Shown: in pieces, positions 27,501 through 39,607 of the stretch | Position numbering within the stretch: position 1 is the stretch's first letter | Layout of the letters: the number at the start of each line of letters is the position of its first letter | NCBI GenBank assembly: GCA_037833965.1 | Contig: AP031355.1 | Location: 15,897,501-15,961,500, forward strand | Source of the DNA: Marchantia polymorpha subsp. ruderalis | Taxonomy: Eukaryota; Streptophyta; Marchantiopsida; Marchantiales; Marchantiaceae | DNA length: 64,000 nucleotides | Reading direction: 5' to 3' | Translations under genes and position numbers: made by a program | Notes under the pieces: model-generated | Database searches by the model: none | What the model was told of the DNA's origin: nothing | What the model saw: the letters and a program-made list of their open reading frames with translations, nothing else

Positions 27501-30500
27501 GCCAGGGCATCTCCTTTTCGACAGTGAGAGCATCAAGGTGACCAAGCAAGAAGAGGCGCAATTTGTGGAGCTGTTCAAGACCGGGAGGTCTACCAAGAAT
27601 GGGTACAGGACCCGTGATTACAAGGATCGATTTCGCCGGACTTTGTCCGCGGCGCTGATGCAATTACTGCAGCCGCACCGCGCCTGCTACATCACATTGT
27701 GGCAGGTCTCTTTTGTGGAGTGCGTCATCGAGGGAACTCCAATTCACTGGGCGAGCATCCTGCACAGGGTGATGCGGCAGCACGCGTTTGAGGAGAAGGG
27801 GGGAACTCTAAACCATCTTTCTCCTTTCCTCATCAATTTTTATCGACAGCGGAATTGTTTGACAGCGGCGGAACTTGAACATTTTCCGCCATTGTCCATC
27901 GACCATCCCGGGAAGTATGTGCGGGAGAACGAGGTCGACACTGATGCCGAGGAGTCACCGACTTCTACCCCATCAAGACGGAGGGACGAGAGGAGACACA
28001 CCCCTGCAGCGCGAGTGCCGCGGAAAGCGGCGATGGAGGGAAGAGTCTGAAGAGGAGCAGCATCAAGAACCCTCTGCTCCCATTCGACCGCGGCCGCTGT
28101 GCGAGCCATACAGCCGGCCGAAGCAGAAGGCACGCAGACTGGTGTTACCAGCTGACAGTGCAGACACGGCGACGATTGCGACGGAGATAGGAAGTGCGTC
28201 GCCAGAAAGGCGAGAGGAAGCGCGGACGACCGCAGGAGCAGCGGGCCACGCTGCAACCTCGTCAGGAGAGAGGCCGCCTACGGGCCAAGGGCCTCCGGAG
28301 TTACCACGTGCGATGCGGACAGAGGTTCCGTTTGCGCACAGGCGAACCTCCGCGGACGGACGAGCCTCCGCGGATCGGCGAACACAAGTGGATGTGGATC
28401 TACGCTTACGCGTGGGAAGGAGCAGTCCGCCTGTGCACAGGCGCTCGCCTGTGCACAGGTCGCCTGTGCACAGGACACCTCCACACGTGCCGCCTGTGCA
28501 CAGGCAAGAATCACCCCCGTTCCAACGCAGGAAGGGGAAGGAGCCGGCGGAAGAACCGCCTACGAGACACCGGCCCTCGGGGCCAGACCCACCGGCGCAC
28601 CACGCGCCGCAATTTGCGCCTTCGGCGCCAGGGCCTTCGAGCCGAGGAGATACGAGTAGAGAGCGTGCGGAGGCCGCACCATCGGCGGGAAGTCCGCCGA
28701 TAGATGCGCCTTCGGCGATAGGGCCTATAGGCCAAGGAACATCGGGCGTGCGGCCCCCGGCCATGTCGCCTTCGGCGATAGATGTCCGCGGCGCTACGCC
28801 TGCGACGGACAAGGTGCCGGCAAATGCGCTTGCGCACGGGCCGGGCACAGCCCCCACGGACCGATCGAGGGAGCAGCAGACGGAGGAGCGGAGTGACTGT
28901 CCGCGGGATGAAATCTCGATACGCGATGCGCAATCCAACCCCGCGCAGCCACCCTCCGCTCAATCGCCTTCGGCGACGGACGACGGCGACAGTGAGAATG
29001 CGGTAGGCAATCAACCAGCGAGCGACGGGGATGCCGCTCGGATACATTCGCCTTCCGCCTTAGACATTTTGGCGACGAGCAGCGAGGCTGCAGCCGTGCC
29101 TTCGCAGGCAGCACACGTCGAGGACGTGCAGCCCCACTCGGGGCAGTCGCCGACACAATCAATGGCGACTGAAATTCTCCACTCGGATGATGACGACGGA
29201 GGCTCCACGGAAGAAATGTCAGGAGCAGAAGACACCGAGGAGGAGGAGGAGGAAATTGTTGGAGCGCCGGCGGCGGCGCTCTCTGAGCAGGTGATTCCGT
29301 TGCTGCGGTACTTGGATCGCAAGGTCGATAAATACGCCGACCCACTCCAGCCGAGATCTTACATCGAGTTAGTGCGCAGGCGGACTCGCACTAAAGTCCA
29401 CACCAGCAAGCTATTAGCTAGAGTGCACCAGGAGTTGAGGGACTTGAGGGAGAAGCATGAGTGCTTGTGGGGACAGTACAAGCTTAATCAGAAATTCTAC
29501 AAGCACTCCGAGAAGATGAAGGATGAGAAACTGGGCGAGCTCACCAAGGAGCAGGTGAAGGTCAAGGAAGCACTCGATTCTGAGCAGGCCCAGAATCGGA
29601 TTTTGTCAGAGGAGCTCGTGCGACAGACGCGGTTGTTGGAACAATGTCAGCTCGCACGGCAGGCGGATGAAGAATTAATCCGCAGTTTGCAGTCAGAGTG
29701 TGGCGAATTGAGAGCGCAACGTGCTGAAGCCGAATCGCAATTAGTGACGATTGAAGAGGATCGCAGGAAGGAGGCGGATCGCACGAAGGTGGAGACGGCG
29801 AGGCGAGTCGCCCACTGTCTCAAGGGCTACGCCCACTGGGAAGTGAAGGCGCAGGAGAAACTCACACTGCGTGAGTTTGAATTGCGCGCAGCCGGGTTGT
29901 TGTCAGGCGACAGTAGGAGTCGGCGGAAGGTAGCGAAGAAGCTCGAGGCCTTTCTGTCGAAGGCACAGGATACCATGTCCGCCCTCGAGGGGGAGGTGTC
30001 CGCGGCGTTGCAGCGGTTGGGACTGCGTAGTCGAGCGGAAGAGTGGCAGGGTAGGGAGTTAGTGCGCGGCAGTCGGCCGCGCAGGAGACGTAGTACAGGT
30101 TCCGCGGAGTGTAGTGTAGCGTGGTTCCGTGCAGGCGTGTAGCGTAGTGCAGTGTAGTGCTAGGTAGGACTTAGAAGGTATAAAATAGTTCCAGGCGTTT
30201 TGCCTGGGGTTCTTTCCCATCAGAAGTGCAGATCAGGAACCAATTTCCTTTGCGTGTTTGTGTCCTTGAGCTCTGTCACCACGCACGAGGAGTTACAACT
30301 TAGCGTTCCGCATTTTGTAGCTGAAGGCCTTCGGCCGAATGTTCAGAGCTAGTACATTGGTTAGAGACTTGAGTAGTTCGGATCTGCACTTGCGGGTGAC
30401 TGCCGATGCTCAGAGCCAGTGACTAGTTAGATACTTGAACAGTTTCGCCCCTACACCTTCGAGTGTTTCTTTCTGATTGTACTCCTTGGGATTTTTCCCC

Positions 30501-33124
30501 TGAATGCCAAAGTGAAGTTTTGCTACTTCGTGTAAGCCTTGGTTGTAAATTCAGGTTACGCTGCAGCAGGTGCCTTGAGGGTAACCCCTGTAGTATTTCT
30601 GGGAATGACAAGTGCCTGAGAATTCAAACTCTTCAATAGACTGTTGTTGTGTTACTGGAATGTTTCTCAGTGAGTCCTTCAGTGCGGACCTGTGTTCTCT
30701 GCGCGTTTTGTGAGTTGAGAGTGTTGTTCACCGCGTCTGAGTGACTTCGATCCGAAGTAGGTAGTCCAAACCGGGTTTCCTACACTAGCAGCAAGCTAGT
30801 GGAAGCGTTGTAAAAGCCGGAGTTGGAAGTCACTACCCGCAGCTTCGCAGAGTGTACTCTTGAGAGACTTTCCCCCTGAAATCTTGAAGTAGAGGTCCTA
30901 ACGGATCTCTGGGTTGTGTTTCTGTAGTTTCAGGTGTGTGTGTGTGTGTGTGTGTTACGCTGCACTGTGCGACCTCCGAGTGCGCTCCGAGTGGACACTT
31001 GCAGTATTTCTGGGAGTGACAGTCGCCTGAGAATTCAAACTCCTCAATAGTCTGTTAAAACGTGACACTTTGTACCCTGTGTGTTCCTCTGTCCCTGTGG
31101 GTTCGACCTTTCTACCACTATATTGCAGTTTTAGCCTTTAGTGGGTTATTACAGCGACAATTGCGACGGAGATAGGAAGTGCGTCGCCAGAGAGGCGAGA
31201 GGAAGCGCGGACTACCGCAGGAGCAACGGGCCACGCTGCAACCTCGTCGGGAGAGAGGCCGCCTACGGGCCAAGGGCCTCCGGAGTTACCACGTGCGATG
31301 CGGACAGATGTTCCGTTTGCGCACAGGCGAACCTCCGCGGACGGACGAGCCTCCGCGGACCGGCGAACACAAGTGGACGTGGATCTACGCTTACGCGTGG
31401 GAAGGAGCAGTCCGCCTGTGCACAGGTCGCCTGTGCACAGGTCGCCTGTGCACAGAACACCTCCGCACGTGCCGCCTGTGCACAGGCAAGAATCACCCCC
31501 GTTCCAACGTAGGAAGGGGAAGGAGCCGGCGGAAGAACCGCCTACAAGACACCGGCCCTCGGGGCCAGACCCTCCGGCGCACCACGCGCCGCAATTTGCG
31601 CCTTCGGCGCCAGGGCCTTCGAGCCGAGGGGATACGAGCAGAGAGCGTGCGGAGGCCGCACCATCGGCGGGAAGTCCGCCGATAGATGCGCCTTCGGCGG
31701 TAGGGCCTATAGGCCAAGGAACATCGGGCGTGCGACCCCCGGCCATGTCGCCTTCGGCGATAGATGTCCGCGGCGCTACGCCTGCGGCGAACAAGGCGCC
31801 GGCAAATGCGCCTGCGCACGGGCCGAGCACGGCCCCCACGGACCGATCGAGGGAGCAGCAGACGGAGGAGCGGAGTGACTGTCCGCGGGATGAAATCTCG
31901 ATGCGCGATGCGCAATCTAACCCCGCGCAGCCACCCTCCGCTCAATCGCCTTCGGCGACGGACGACGGCGATAGAGAGAACGCGGTAGGCAATCAACAAG
32001 CGAGCGACGGGGATGCCGCTCGGATACATTCGCCTTCCGCCTTAGACATTTTGGCGACGAGCAGCGAGGCTGCAGCCGTGCCTTCGCAGGCAGCACACGT
32101 CGAGGACGTGCAGCCCCACTCGGGGCAGTTGCCGACGCAATCAATGGCGACTGAAATTCTCCACTCGGATGATGACGACGGAGGATCCACGGAAGAAATG
32201 TCAGGAGCAGAAGACACCGAGGAGGAGGAGGAGGAAATTGTTGGAGCGCCGGCGGCGGCGCTCTCTGAGCAGGTGATTCCGTTGCTGCGGTACTTGGATC
32301 GCAAGGTCGATAAATACGCCGACCCACTCCAGCCGGGATCTTACATCGAGTTAGTGCGCAGGCGGACTCGCACTAAAGTCCACACCAGCAAGCTATTAGC
32401 TAGAGTGGACCAGGAGTTGAGGGACTTGAAGGAGAAGCATGAGTGCTTGTGGGGACAGTACAAGCTTAATCAGAAATTCTACAAGCACTCCGAGAAGATG
32501 AAGGATGAGAAACTGGGCGAGCTCACCAAGGAGCAGGTGAAGGTCAAGGAAGCACTCAACTCTGAGCAGGCCCAGAATCGGATTTTGTCAGAGGAGCTCG
32601 TGCGACAGACGCGGTTGTTGGAACAATGTCAGCTCGCACGGCAGGCGGATGAAGAATTAATCCGCAGGTTACAGTCAGAGTGTGGCGAATTGAGGGCGCA
32701 ACGTGTTGAAGCCGAATCGCAATTAGTGATAATTGAAGAGGATCGCAGGAAGGAGGCGGATCGCACGAAGGTGGAGACGGCGAGGCGAGTCGCCCACTGT
32801 CTCAAGGGCTACGCCCACTGGGAAGTGAAGGCGCAGGAGAAACTCACACTGCGTGAGTTTGAATTGCGCGCAGCCGGGTTGTTGTCAGGCGACAGTAGGA
32901 GTCGGCGGAAGGTAGCGAAGAAGCTCGAGGCCTTTCTGTCGAAGGCACAGGATACCATGTACGCCCTCGAGGGGGAGGTGTCCGCGGCGTTGCAGCGGTT
33001 GGGACTGCGCAGTCGAGCGGAAGAGTGGCAGGGTAGGGAGTTAGTGCGCGGCAGTCGGCCGCGCAGGAGACGTAGTACAGGTTCCGCGGAGTGTAGTGTA
33101 GCGTGGTTCCGTGCAGGCGTGTAG
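24589..33124 (+). CDS. LTR-borne ORF1 of B1, split by the B2 insertion
   Basis: The reading frame runs 24589-25757 and, after B2 and the duplicated GCGAC, resumes at 31159-33124. The two parts total 3135 nt, a multiple of three, with no stop before the end, so ORF1 was intact when B2 arrived. The first part carries the conserved N-terminal domain. The second carries the VHR-repeat linker, the APSA-rich segment, the acidic cluster with EEEEEE, SEQVIPLLRYLDRK and the coiled coil, ending CSVAWFRAGV. As it stands the gene is disrupted. Function unknown. Confidence 0.8.
27004..30142 (+). pseudogene. LTR-borne ORF1 of B2, one frameshift
   Basis: Frame one runs 27004-28050 and the downstream frame runs to 30142. 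They are separated by one extra A in the run near 28024-28026 (CGGAAAGCGG where intact copies have CGGAAGCGG). Otherwise the full architecture is present: conserved domain with LDFLLWGWNY, MVREWL, TRDYKDRFRRT and GGTLNHLSPFLINFY, basic stretch, VHR and APSA repeats, acidic patch, coiled coil and a basic tail SRPRRRRSTGS. Confidence 0.88.
28427..28505. repeat. GCCTGTGCACAGGC palindrome cluster in ORF1 of B2
   Basis: Four copies of the GTGCAC-centred palindrome, read in frame as VHR units. The equivalent cluster has four copies in B1 (31412-31488), two in B3 (37625-37671) and three in B4 (62072-62134, one mutated). The number varies while the frame is kept. Confidence 0.8.
30179..30207 (+). promoter_or_regulatory. 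LTR TATA box and hairpin of B2
   Basis: TATAAAA at 30179-30185, then CCAGGC-GTTTT-GCCTGG at 30191-30207. In family A the stem is CAAGGC/GCCTTG, a paired change that keeps the hairpin. Transcription is expected to start just downstream. Confidence 0.75.
30590..31067. repeat. Duplicated 65-bp segment in the U5 of B2
   Basis: About 30590-30655 and 31001-31067 are direct repeats (GTATTTCTGGGA, then GCCTGAGAATTCAAACTC). A TG microsatellite lies between them (about 30932-30955). B1 has the same arrangement, while family A has only the second copy. Confidence 0.75.
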
Positions 33125-33160
33125 CGTAGTGCAGTGTAGTGTTAGGTAGGACTTAGAAGG

Positions 33161-33189
33161 TATAAAATAGTTCCAGGCGTTTTGCCTGG
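33161..33189 (+). promoter_or_regulatory. LTR TATA box and hairpin of B1
   Basis: TATAAAA at 33161-33167 and the CCAGGC-GTTTT-GCCTGG hairpin at 33173-33189, downstream of ORF1 as in the other LTRs. Confidence 0.75.
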
Positions 33190-34626
33190 GGTTCTTTCCC
33201 ATCAGAAGTGCAGATCAGGAACCCATTTCCTTTGCGTGTTTGTGTCCTTGAGTTCTGTCACCACGCACGAGGAGTTACAACTTAGCGTTCCGCATTTTGT
33301 AGCTGAAGGCCCTCGGCCGAATGTTCAGAGCTAGTACATTGGTTAGAGACTTGAGTAGTTCGGATCTGCACCTGCGGGTGACTGCCGATGCTCAGAGCCA
33401 GTGACTAGTTAGATACTTGAACAGTTTCGCCCCTACACCTTCGAGTGTTTCTTTCTGATTGTACTCCTTGGGATTTTTCCCCTGAATGCCAAAGTGAAGT
33501 TTTGCTACTTCGTGTAAGCCTTGGTTGTAAATTCAGGTTACGCTGCAGCAGGTGCCTTGAGGGTAACCCCTGTAGTATTTCTGGGAATGACAAGCGCCTG
33601 AGAATTCTAACTCTTCAATAGACTGTTGTTGTGTTACTGGAATGTTTCACAGTGAGTCCTTCAGTGCGGACCTGTGTTCTCTGCGCGTTTTGTGAGTTGA
33701 GAGTGTTGTTCACCGCGTCTGAGTGACTTCGATCCGAAGTAGGTAGTCCAAACCGGGTTTCCTACACTAGCAGCAAGCTAGTGGAAGCGTTGTAAAAGCC
33801 GGAGTTGGAAGTCACTGCCCGCAGCTTTGCCGAGTGTGCTCGCGAGAGACTTTCCCCCTGAAATCTTGAAGTAGAGGTCCTAACGGATCTCTGGGTTGTG
33901 TTTCTGTAGTTTCAGGTGTGTGTGTGTGTGTGTGTTACGCTGCACTGTGCGACCTCCGAGTGCGCTCCGAGTGGACACTTGCAGTATTTCTGGGAGTGAC
34001 AGTTGCCTGAGAATTCAAACTCCTCAATAGTCTGTTAAAACGTGACACTTTGTACCCTGCGTGTTCCTCTGTCCCTGTGGGTTCGACCTTTCTACCACTA
34101 TATTGCAGTTTTAGCCTTTAGTGGGTTATTACACCGCCTACCCACAGGCGTCCGCCTATCCGCAGGCCGCCTATCCACAGGCGTCCGCCTATCCGCAGGC
34201 CGCTTACGCGCAACCCGCCTACGCGTAGGCCGTCGAAGGCCTTCCATATCAGAAACTTCTGCCGCTCCTAACTTGGTGCTGCCTTATCCGTTTCAAGAAT
34301 TCTTGGTCTCGTTGGAACGAGCGTCGCGAGTTCTTTCCAACAAGACCCTAATTGAGTCAAGGCGTCACACATTGAAAACGTTATGAGAGTTTCACTCCTT
34401 CGCCGAAGGCCTTTCCCCGAAGGGACTTCACCAAAGGCACTTTGCCGAAGACCTTGCCCCGAAGGCCTCCTTTCGCACCTCTTGCCCCCTAACCATCACA
34501 CCAACTCCTAATCTTGCAGAAACTTTCAGAAAACCCCAAGCATAATTTTGCAAGAGCTTAAATCCAAACTTTTAACTCTCATAAGGGTAAAAAGACATGT
34601 GAGCACAGTTTTGTGCTCACACCCCC

Positions 34627-34988
34627 GGTACAACGTAGGAAGGGAAAGGAGCCGGCGGAGATCCGCCTTCGGCTCAAGGGCCTTCGGGGCAAGGCCCTCC
34701 GGCAGACAGAGCGCCGGGATTTGCGTCTTCGGCGCTAGGGCCTTCAAGCCAACGAGTTACAAGCAGTGAGCGTGCGGAGGCCGCACCTTCAGCGGGGAAT
34801 CCGCCGGAAGATGCGCCTTCGGCGGAAGGGCCTTCGGCGGATAACGCGCCGGGATTTGCGCCTACGCGTAGGCCGGACGCATCCCTCGAGCAGGACCGAT
34901 CGAGGGAGCAGGACCTAACGGAGGAGCGGATTGTCTGTCCGCAAGATGAAATTCGCGTGCGCGATGCACAATTGGACCCCGCGCAGAC
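34627..34988 (+). pseudogene. ORF1 remnant of element E, proline/serine linker
   Basis: This is the third piece of E, matching the APSA-rich linker of B ORF1 (for example 28520-28960), built of GCGCCTTCGGCG units. It is cut at 34988 by the B3 LTR. CAGAC (34984-34988) is the presumed left target duplication of B3. Its partner lies outside the window. Confidence 0.75.
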
Positions 34989-36201
34989 TGTGGTACCCCA
35001 CTTTTGGTAATTTTGAGGAAATTAAAACATTTTTGGAAAACTTTACCCTGGTAGCAATGTAAATAGCCTTCGGTGCATCAAAACAGAGTGAATTCGGAAG
35101 ATCGCAGAGATTCTCAAGGGACCTCGTAGAATCTAGGAGTTGGGTGCAGCGGTAAGGACGGGCACCACCCTCCCTGCGAGCTCTGCAGTTAGGATCCCTA
35201 CGGCGCAAGGCGCAAAATCCGCCTTCGGAGCTGCGTCCGCGGCGGTAGGGAAATCCTTCATACTTAGGTCCACCCCCAAACGTCTTGACTTAGTTAGGGT
35301 CTCGTTGAAAAGAGCTCGATGCGCTGATTCCAACGAGCCCAAGAACGCCAACAACGGATAAGGATTCCGGGAGTTATGAAGGTTGTAAGATACTCAGCTC
35401 TTCGCCTGCGCGCAGGCGGAGAAGTTTTGTCCTATGCGCGGACGAAGGAAGTTCGCCTGCGCACAGGCGAAATAGGGTTTGAGGTAGGCGCGAAGTTCGC
35501 CTACGCACAGGCGTGTGCCTGTGCACAGGCGCTTCAGCGTCGGCGGGAAATCCGTCTTGGGCCCTAGAAATGCGCCTTGTGAGATAGAAATTGTACGGCG
35601 CCTTCTGCGCCAGCGCAGCGCCGCGGACGAGCAAGGAGCCGCCAGAATAGTAAAATCCGTACGGACCGTGCAGACTCCACGGACGGGACGGATGGATGCG
35701 CTCTTGGACGGACAGAGTTGCGGCGGAGGAAGCGTCGGCGAAGAGACAAGGCACGGACAGTCTGGACGGAGTCGGTTGACCGCGGTCAACGCCTTCCGCG
35801 CCAACGCATCGCCGCGGACGGAATTCGCTTGCGCATAGGCGAGCGCCTGTGCACAGGAGGGTGAAGTTCCGCGCCGGCGGAGAATCCGCCGAGGAGTCCG
35901 CCTGCGCGCAGGCGGGATATGAACTTTTGTCCGACATGCGGACACACGCACCGAGGCAAAAGAGGATTGGCTGAGGAGCGGTACGAACGAGTGTACCGCG
36001 CAAGGCGGAAAATCCGCCTTCGGCGCTGCGCACCCATGTCCGCGGTGTAGTACGCTCGCGGAGTTCAAATTCGCCAATTCGAGCGTGAGAGTTTAATCGG
36101 CGACGGCGGAGCGTGAAGCCGCGCGTGAGAGCGGAGACCGTTTCAGCGTAGAGCCGGCTCGGCCATCAATTTGAGTCTTCCTCCACGAGCAAGAGCCGAC
36201 C

Positions 36202-39200
36202 ATGACCTTCGACCGGGCGGCGGAGAGCGTACCATTCTTGAATTCGCGATTCCATTCTCTGGTGCGAGCTGCGCGCGTCCATCTGCTGGCTGCTAAGCAT
36301 TCTCGACATCGCCGCGTAGAGGATTTCTTGGTGATTGAGGGAGAAGTGAGTGCGCGTGATTTGGAATTGAGGGCGATTAGAGTTTGCCGAGGAAGAAAGG
36401 AGCTCGAGCGGAGCGGAAGTAGAATGAGCAGGCGGGTGAACTCCATGAACGCAATGACGAGACCGGGCCGATTGCGGATGCTGCCGCTCCGTCTACCACA
36501 GAACGGGCTGCGCGCTTTCGAGGAGCGCTTGATAGCAAGAAAGCTCGATTTCTTGCTATGGGGATGGAACTACATCTGTGCGGATATGGTGCGCGAGTGG
36601 CTAGAGCCACAAAGACCACCTTCGCGCGGATTGCGTCCGCATGTTGATCGGTGGACAGTCCAAGATTGGGCGCAGGCATTGGGGAGATGTGCCGGCATGC
36701 CAGGGCACCTCCTCTTCGACAGTGAGAGCATCAAGGTGACCAAGCAGGAAGAGGCGCAATTTGTGGAGCTGTTCAAGACCGGGAGGTCTACCAAGAATGG
36801 GTACAGGACCCGTGATTACAAGGATCGATTTCGCCGGACTTTGTCCGCGGCGCTGATGCAATTACTGCAGCCACACCCGCGCCTGCTACATCACATTGTG
36901 GCAGGTCTCTTTTGTGGAGTGCGTCATCGAGGGAACTCCAATTCACTCGGCGAGCATCCTGCACAGGGTGATGCGACAGCACGCTTTTGAGGAGAAGGGG
37001 GGAACTCTAAACCATCTCTCTCCTTTCCTCATCAATTTTTATCGACAGCGGAATTGTTTGACAGCGGCGGAGCTTGAGCGTTTTCCGCCGTTGTCCGTCG
37101 ACCATCCCGGGAAGTATGTACGGGAGAATGAGGTCGACACTGATGCAGAGGAGTCACCGACTTCTACTCCATCAAGGCGGAGGGACGAAGGGAGAAACAC
37201 TCCTGCAGCACGAGTGCCGCGGAAGCGGCGATGGAGAGAAGAGTCCGAAGAGGAGCAGCATCAAGAACCCTCTGCTCCCATTCGACCGCGGCCGTTGTAC
37301 GAGTCATAGAGCCGGCCGAAGCAGAAGGCACGCAGACTGGTGTTACCAGCCAACAGTGCGGACACGGCGACGATTGCGACGGAGAAAGGAAGTGCGTCGC
37401 CAGAGAAGCATGAGGAAGCGCGGACGTCCGCAGGAGCAACGGACCACGCTGCAGCCTCGACGGGCGAGAGGCCGCCTACGGGCCAAGGGCCTCCGGAGTT
37501 ACCACGTGCGTTGCGGACAGGTGTTCCGTTTGCGCACAGACGAGACTCTGCGGACGGACGAGCCTCCGTGGACAGACGATCACAAGCGGACGTAGATCTA
37601 CGCTTACGCGTGGGAAGGAGCAGTCCGCCTGTGCACAGGTCATCTCCACACGTGCCGCCTGTGCACAGGCAGGAATCACCCCCGTTCCAACGTAGGAAGG
37701 GGAAGGAGCCGGCGGAAGAGCCGCCTACGAGACACCGGCCTTCGGGGCCAGACCCTCCGGCGCACCACGCGCCGCGATTTGCGCCTTCGGCGCCAGGGCC
37801 TTCGAGCCGAGGAGATACGAGCAGGGAGTGTGCGGAGGCCACACCATCGGCGGGTAATCCGCCGGTAGATGCGCCTTCGGCGGTAGGGCCTCAGGGCCAA
37901 GGGACATCAGGCAAGCGGCCCCCGACCATGTCGCCTTTGGCGATGGATGTCCGCGGCGCTACGCCTGCGGCGGACAAGGCGCCGGCATTTGCGCCTGCGC
38001 ACAGACCAAGCACAGCCCCCGCGGGCCGATCAAGGGAGCAGCAACTGGCGGAGGAGCGGAGTGACTGTCCGCGGGATGAATTTTCGGTGCGGGATGCGCA
38101 ATCAAACCCCGCGCAGCCACCCTCAGCTCGATCGCCTTCGGCGGCGGACGTCGGCGGTAGGGAGGATACGGTAGACGATCAACAAGCGGGCGGCGGGGAT
38201 GCAGCACGGGCACATTCGCCTACCGCCTTAGACATTTTGGCGAAGAGCAGCGAGGCTGCAGCCGTGCCTTCGCAGGCAGCACACGTCGACGACGTGCAGC
38301 CCCACTCGGGTCAGTCGCCAACGCAATCAATGGCGACTGAAATTCTCCACTCGGATGATGACGACGGAGGCTCCACCGAAGAAATGTCAGGAGCAGGGGA
38401 CACCGAGGAGGAGGAGGAGGAAATTGTTGGAGCGCCGGCGGCGGCGCTCTCTGAGCAGGTGATTCCGTTGCTGAGGTACTTGGATCGCAAAGTCGATAAA
38501 TACGCCGACCCACTTAAGCCGGGATCCTACATCGAGTTAGTGCGTAGGCGGACTCGCACTAAAGTCCACACCAGCAAGCTACTAGCTAGAGTGGACCAGG
38601 AGTTGAGGGAATTGAAGGAGAAGCATGAATGCTTGTGGGGTCAGTATAAACTCAATCAGAAATTCTACAAGTACTCCGAGAAGGTGAGGGATGGGAAACT
38701 GGAAGAGCTCACCAAGGAGCAGGTGAAGGTCACGGAAGCACTAATTTCTGAGCAGGCCCAGAATCGGATTTTGTCAGAGGAGCTCGTGCGACAGACGCGG
38801 TTGTTAGAACAGTGTCAGCTCGCACGGCAGGCGGATGAGGAGATAATCCGCAGGCTACAGTCAGAGTGTGGCGAATTGAGAGCGCAACGTGCTGAGGCCG
38901 AATCGCAATTAGTGGTAATTGAAGAGGATCGCAGGAAGGAGGCAGATCGCACAAAGGTGGAGACGGCGAGGCGTGTCGCCCACTGTCTCAAGGGCTACGC
39001 CCACTGAGAAGTGGCGGCGCAGGAGAAACTCACACTGCGTGAGTTTGAACTTCGCGCAGCCGGGTTGTTGTCAGGCGACAGTAGGAGTCGGCGGAAGGTA
39101 GCAAAGAAGCTCGATGCTTTTCTGTCGAAGGCGCAGGATACCATGTCCGCCCTCGAAGTGGAGGTGTCCGCGGCGTTGCAGCGATTGGGACTGCGCAGTC

Positions 39201-39310
39201 GAGCAGAAGACTGGCAGGGTAGGGAGTTAGTGCGCGGCAGTCCGTCGCGCAGGAGACGTAGCACAGGTTCCGCGGAGTGTAGTGTAGCGTGGTTCCGTGC
39301 AGGCGTGTAG
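36202..39310 (+). pseudogene. LTR-borne ORF1 of B3, broken
   Basis: The start is the ATG at 36202. An extra C near 36876 (CACACCCGC against CGCACCGC) shifts the frame, a TAG at 37307-37309 and a TGA at 39005-39007 (TGG in other copies) interrupt it, and the last frame ends at 39310. The domain order is that of B4. Much of the remaining sequence still encodes the conserved residues, for example SEQVIPLLRYLDRK and the coiled coil. Confidence 0.88.
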
Positions 39311-39335
39311 TGTAGTGCTGGTAGGACTTAGAAGG

Positions 39336-39364
39336 TATAAAATAGTTCCAGGCGTTTTGCCTGG
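39336..39364 (+). promoter_or_regulatory. LTR TATA box and hairpin of B3, first copy
   Basis: TATAAAA at 39336-39342 and CCAGGC-GTTTT-GCCTGG at 39348-39364. Confidence 0.7.
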
Positions 39365-39565
39365 GGTTCTTTCCCATCAGAAGTGCAGATCAGGAACCCA
39401 TTTCCTTTGCGTGTTTGTGTCCTTGAGTTCTGTCACCACGCACGAGGAGTTACAACTTAGCGTTCCGCATTTTGTAACTGAAGGCCTTCGGCCGAATGTT
39501 TAGAGCTAGTACATTGGTTAGAGACTTGAGTAGTTCGGAACTGCGGAGCCACCCTCCGCTCGATC

Positions 39566-39607
39566 GCTCAACAGTCCGAACTACTTGAGTAGTTCGGACT
39601 GTTGAGC
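39566..39607. repeat. Perfect foldback at the B3 rearrangement junction
   Basis: Two exact 20-bp arms around TG (39566-39585 and 39588-39607), made of U5 sequence related to CTTGAGTAGTTCGGA. It lies between two direct copies of GAGCCACCCTCCGCTCGATC (about 39546 and 39604). No other B LTR has it. Confidence 0.9.

Larger units (their letters stand above)
25758..31153 (+). mobile_element. Solo LTR B2 of family B, TSD GCGAC, inside B1
   Basis: TGTGGTACCCC at 25758 to TTATTACA at 31153 (5396 bp), flanked by GCGAC at 25753-25757 and 31154-31158. It sits in codon phase within ORF1 of B1. B1 and B2 have very similar sequences, so the two insertions are close in age. They are nested and not the two LTRs of one element. 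Confidence 0.95.
23343..34133 (+). mobile_element. Solo LTR B1 of family B, TSD CCGCC, interrupted by B2
   Basis: It begins TGTGGTACCCC at 23343 and ends GGGTTATTACA at 34133, with CCGCC at 23338-23342 and 34134-34138. With B2 and its duplicated target removed it is about 5.4 kb. Order: 5' end and leader with palindromes and the 125-bp module, ORF1, TATA box at 33161, hairpin, then a U5 with a TG microsatellite. No primer-binding site or internal gene lies inside, so it is a solo LTR. Confidence 0.92.
21995..34621 (-). mobile_element. Family D element, inverse copy, TSD CCCCC, holds B1 and B2
   Basis: On the plus strand it starts TATGAGTC (one change from the expected TGTGAGCC end) and finishes GCTCACA at 34621, with CCCCC at 21990-21994 and 34622-34626. 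Without the nested B1 insertion it is about 1.83 kb, close to the 1977-bp forward copy at 3859. It has no coding capacity. It differs from the forward copy by an expanded 31-bp minisatellite and a longer tract of CCGCCTATCCGCAGG-type repeats flanking the B1 site. Confidence 0.88.
15956..34988 (+). mobile_element. E: old B-related LTR remnant, host of the nest
   Basis: Pieces of one B-like LTR lie at 15956-16646, 21606-21994 and 34627-34988. They join exactly when the two insertions and their target duplications (GAGAG and CCCCC) are removed. Its start (LTR end, leader and about 110 ORF1 codons) is missing, replaced by the inverted LTR head. It is cut again at 34988 by B3, and the rest would lie beyond the window. 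Stops and substitutions mark it as the oldest layer of the nest. Confidence 0.8.

Noticed and set aside
28427..28505. Palindrome cluster as a CRISPR-like array
   Set aside because: There are only two to four copies, the spacing is of a few bases without unique spacers, the cluster lies within an open reading frame, and the DNA is eukaryotic.
25758..34133. B1 and B2 as the two LTRs of one retrotransposon
   Set aside because: B2 has its own GCGAC duplication inside ORF1 of B1, and B1 has CCGCC outside. No primer-binding site, gag or pol lies between them. They are nested solo LTRs.
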